Below, in pieces: positions 62,801 to 64,000 of a stretch of DNA of 64,000 nucleotides. Each line of letters starts with the position of its first letter. Positions within the stretch are counted from its first letter, which is position 1. The notes beneath the pieces were generated by a model that was not told the origin of the DNA, made no database searches, and worked only from the letters and a program-made list of their open reading frames with translations. A program made the position numbers and the translations under genes. The stretch spans positions 1 to 64,000 of the IMG/VR virus record IMGVR_UViG_3300034117_000713, one strand, 5' to 3'. The DNA is from a virus.

Positions 62801-64000
62801 CTGTTGATGGGTAATCAGGACAGCTCGGGTGCTAACAACCCTAGCGTGATCCGTGCAGCCAACGGTACTTTAACTTTTGGTAACGGAAACAGTTGGACAA
62901 CTACTGGCGGCACTATTACTGATTTTGCTACATGGGCTCCTACAGGTAGTACATTAAACGGCAGCGGAGTTGGAGTCCCTGCCCTAACAATTAATACAAC
63001 AGGTGCCGGAAACTGGTCAGAAGGTATTAGAGTTAATCCTAATGCAAATACATACTCAGCTATTTTATTCCCACTAGTTGCAGGTAGTACAACTGCATGG
63101 TTTGTTGGTAAGATGGCGACTTCTGTTTATAATGATGGCTTTGTCATTATGAAGAACGGATTTACTGGAGGTATTGCAGCAAGGGCCGATGCAGCGTTTG
63201 ATATAAGTGCGTCCACTGGTAGAACAACATTTGGTTATAATCCGTATGTGGGTACTAACGTTATCTGGCATGCCGGTAACCTGACCAACGTTAACCAGTT
63301 AAGCAACGGCCCGGGATTTGTCACAGGTGGCGGTGCAGCCACATTCCAATATGTGTTAACTACCAACGGTGGTTTAACTGACAATAATAATGGTTTAAAA
63401 GTTTACGCACCGGGTGGTGGATCATATGTTACTGGCACAAGCACAGTAACAGGTGCAATTAAGATTAGATTACCGCAGTTTAGATCATCTACAATGATGC
63501 GAATGACTGTCAAGATCTACGAATACGCAGGCGGCAATGCAGGCACAAGTAGAACAATTGAACTAGGTGGTTACAACTACGGACCAGGTGGTTGGTACAA
63601 CGTTTTTGCACATCAGATCACACATGGCGGCGGAGACTTAAATGTCCGTTGGGGCCACGACGGCACAAGAAATGCAATTTGGATTGGTGAAACTAGCACA
63701 GCATGGACGTATCCTCAGGTATTCATTACTGAATTCCAAGCTGGATATAATGCCTACGGTAATACAGACTGGAATGATGATTGGGCAATTACTTTCCCAA
63801 CAGCATTTGACACTGTGGAAACCGGCCCAGTTACTGCGGCACGAGCACACACTAATTACAGTTTAACTAACCTAAGTCAGTTAAGCAACGGTCCGGGATA
63901 CATTACTGCGTACTACACTAGCCCGCTAGATTTCCGCGGCGGTAAGCACATGTTCCATTCAAGCGGAACTGGGGCAAGCACTATTAACAGTGATTCTTAT
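59840..64000 (+). CDS. Collagen-like tail fibre, 3' end beyond window
   Basis: Open for 1387 codons from the ATG at 59840 to the window end with no stop. [20 protein letters not shown] is followed by Gly-x-y collagen-like repeats dominated by GAT, GPT, GST and GLQ at residues ~53-300 and ~384-497, with a short folded insert between ([20 protein letters not shown]). Then come beta-rich domains ([46 protein letters not shown]-type jelly-roll around residue 850) and, near the end, [20 protein letters not shown] and [16 protein letters not shown], the LSNGPGY motif of T4-like fibre tips. A long adhesin fibre is the likely role. Confidence 0.8.
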   Translation, partial: MAINFDTSPQGNVTLKSPTTGTVTLTLPQSANTSGWLIGLVDTQGTLAFIAPGTGASGVSGATGATGPVGSTGATGATGATGLQGATGATGPTGATGSTGATGLRGTTGATGPQGTTGATGPQGATGTAGGAGVGGGTGATGPTGATGATGATGLPGSTGATGLRGSTGSTGPQGATGYPGATGATGPIGATGGAGGVGNAGATGATGQLGATGATGQAGATGGIGATGATGQRGSTGVQGATGAAGNVGNAGSTGATGATGFTGATGATGLQGATGATGLQGATGAAGSNGSIGGTGATGLGYDITSSTSNTNATGSKTWTVNKASAFSVGMRVRIVYPAIPVNYMEGTITGIVGLAITVNVDYVGGTNGAGPYANWTIDVTGMFGSTGATGPVGSTGLTGTTGAQGTGGGTGATGATGIQGNQGTTGATGPTGGAGANGGTGAIGSTGATGFTGATGATGATGLTGSTGATGPTGTGGSTGATGATGLTGSTGITGAGYWTPIISAGITSTNYSLFTKTGGTNGNWDVQVYSAEGFVRGAYASASVNNTTGRAMFGLNSDPANNASFDTLDYAIYFNAGTVAIYEAGASVLTGGAYTTADKFTITYDGGNVRYWQNATLLKTTARAVSSSPLHFDSSLQTTAVAITNVAFGAMGEIGATGQAGAGIGAGSANQVVYKDSGNLFAGSANLTFDGTNLNIGGGLRFDGKTSWDHVETTLSGGPTLSFNALGAPGKKHANYLDENFFNGTNSIAVYDNASSGQTAITRIAAPSGTPTTSGFVLQVQHTGSSQSPGFGGFYFAVGTRANAILVARFKARLPAGYTLTWASNSIGTNGQSYWATNNVGTGKWEEYAYVVICGDSGTFSSTHFFYVTGSPTPTAGAPLTWYICSAAIYDATDQRTDILYLDRASGAANIKGYGEGQVIIDGSTTGKGVYLNHYVNADVYAAGGGGKMRIGSTAAPVFELDVAGEAAFQGYVRITATSGVQSLLMGNQDSSGANNPSVIRAANGTLTFGNGNSWTTTGGTITDFATWAPTGSTLNGSGVGVPALTINTTGAGNWSEGIRVNPNANTYSAILFPLVAGSTTAWFVGKMATSVYNDGFVIMKNGFTGGIAARADAAFDISASTGRTTFGYNPYVGTNVIWHAGNLTNVNQLSNGPGFVTGGGAATFQYVLTTNGGLTDNNNGLKVYAPGGGSYVTGTSTVTGAIKIRLPQFRSSTMMRMTVKIYEYAGGNAGTSRTIELGGYNYGPGGWYNVFAHQITHGGGDLNVRWGHDGTRNAIWIGETSTAWTYPQVFITEFQAGYNAYGNTDWNDDWAITFPTAFDTVETGPVTAARAHTNYSLTNLSQLSNGPGYITAYYTSPLDFRGGKHMFHSSGTGASTINSDSY
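59998..61330 (+). repeat. Collagen-like Gly-x-y coding repeats
   Basis: Nine-base periodic sequence (GGTGCTACTGGTGCAACAGG-like words) encodes GATGATG stretches at 59998-60740 and 60990-61330. The reverse strand shows spurious Pro/Val/Ala-rich open frames because of this periodicity. Confidence 0.92.

Noticed and set aside
53085-64000. Diversity-generating retroelement acting on a fibre gene
   Set aside because: No reverse transcriptase and no template/variable repeat pair with adenine-biased differences was seen in the window.

Overview
The window is part of the genome of a large T4-like myovirus (contractile tail), of the marine or freshwater kind exemplified by cyanophages and pelagiphages. 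It is AT-rich by eye, almost fully coding, and carries recognisable T4 homologues: gp6, gp25, gp5, gp53, gp55, gp47, gp46, gp26, portal gp20, gp67, gp21, gp22 and gp23. No host gene, tRNA, transposon or CRISPR is visible. The host cannot be named from this sequence. Terminase, sheath and tube genes lie outside the window.

Layout. (1) 1-13599, minus strand: a packed baseplate operon. In transcription order it has a 473-aa tail/baseplate protein, gp53, a 1229-aa hub-like protein, gp5 (OB fold, beta-prism, C-terminal GH19-type lysozyme), gp25, gp6 and a large gp7-position protein cut by the window edge. Several junctions are TAATG or TAATATG, which suggests translational coupling. (2) 13707-18364, plus strand: an early/middle block with a gp55-type late sigma factor, the Mre11/Rad50-like gp47/gp46 pair, two small basic proteins and a GIY-YIG-like nuclease started at TTG. 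Two sigma70-like promoters lie in front of it. (3) 18365-18842: a gene-free stretch full of hairpins, GNRA loops and a possible pseudoknot, ending at a TATAAATA late promoter. It is a candidate large structured RNA. (4) 18875-21194: two Ala/Gly-rich, probably virion-internal proteins. (5) 21191-22284, minus: gp26 and a small partner. (6) 22361-30579, plus: tape measure, portal, prohead core, protease, scaffold and major capsid protein, closed by a TTCG-loop terminator. (7) 30708-64000, plus: about 33 kb of virion and fibre genes. These include two giant paralogues (2187 and 2437 aa) with 18 copies of a ~160-residue Lys-Cys-x-Arg-Asp helical repeat spliced into a beta-helix, three fibres built from a GALxVxGGVGIGG repeat (one with a LamG-type lectin domain), and a collagen-like fibre that runs off the window end.

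How the parts work together. The early block supplies recombination and replication nucleases and the late sigma factor. That factor is expected to read the T4-type late promoters (TATAAATA and variants GATAAATA, AATAAATA, GTTAAATA), which I find before most structural transcription units on both strands. The late units build the prohead (gp20-67-21-22-23), tail hub, baseplate and an unusually large fibre set. The points most worth a second look are the structured region at 18365-18842, the repeat-expanded giant fibre paralogues and the rearranged gp5 lysozyme.
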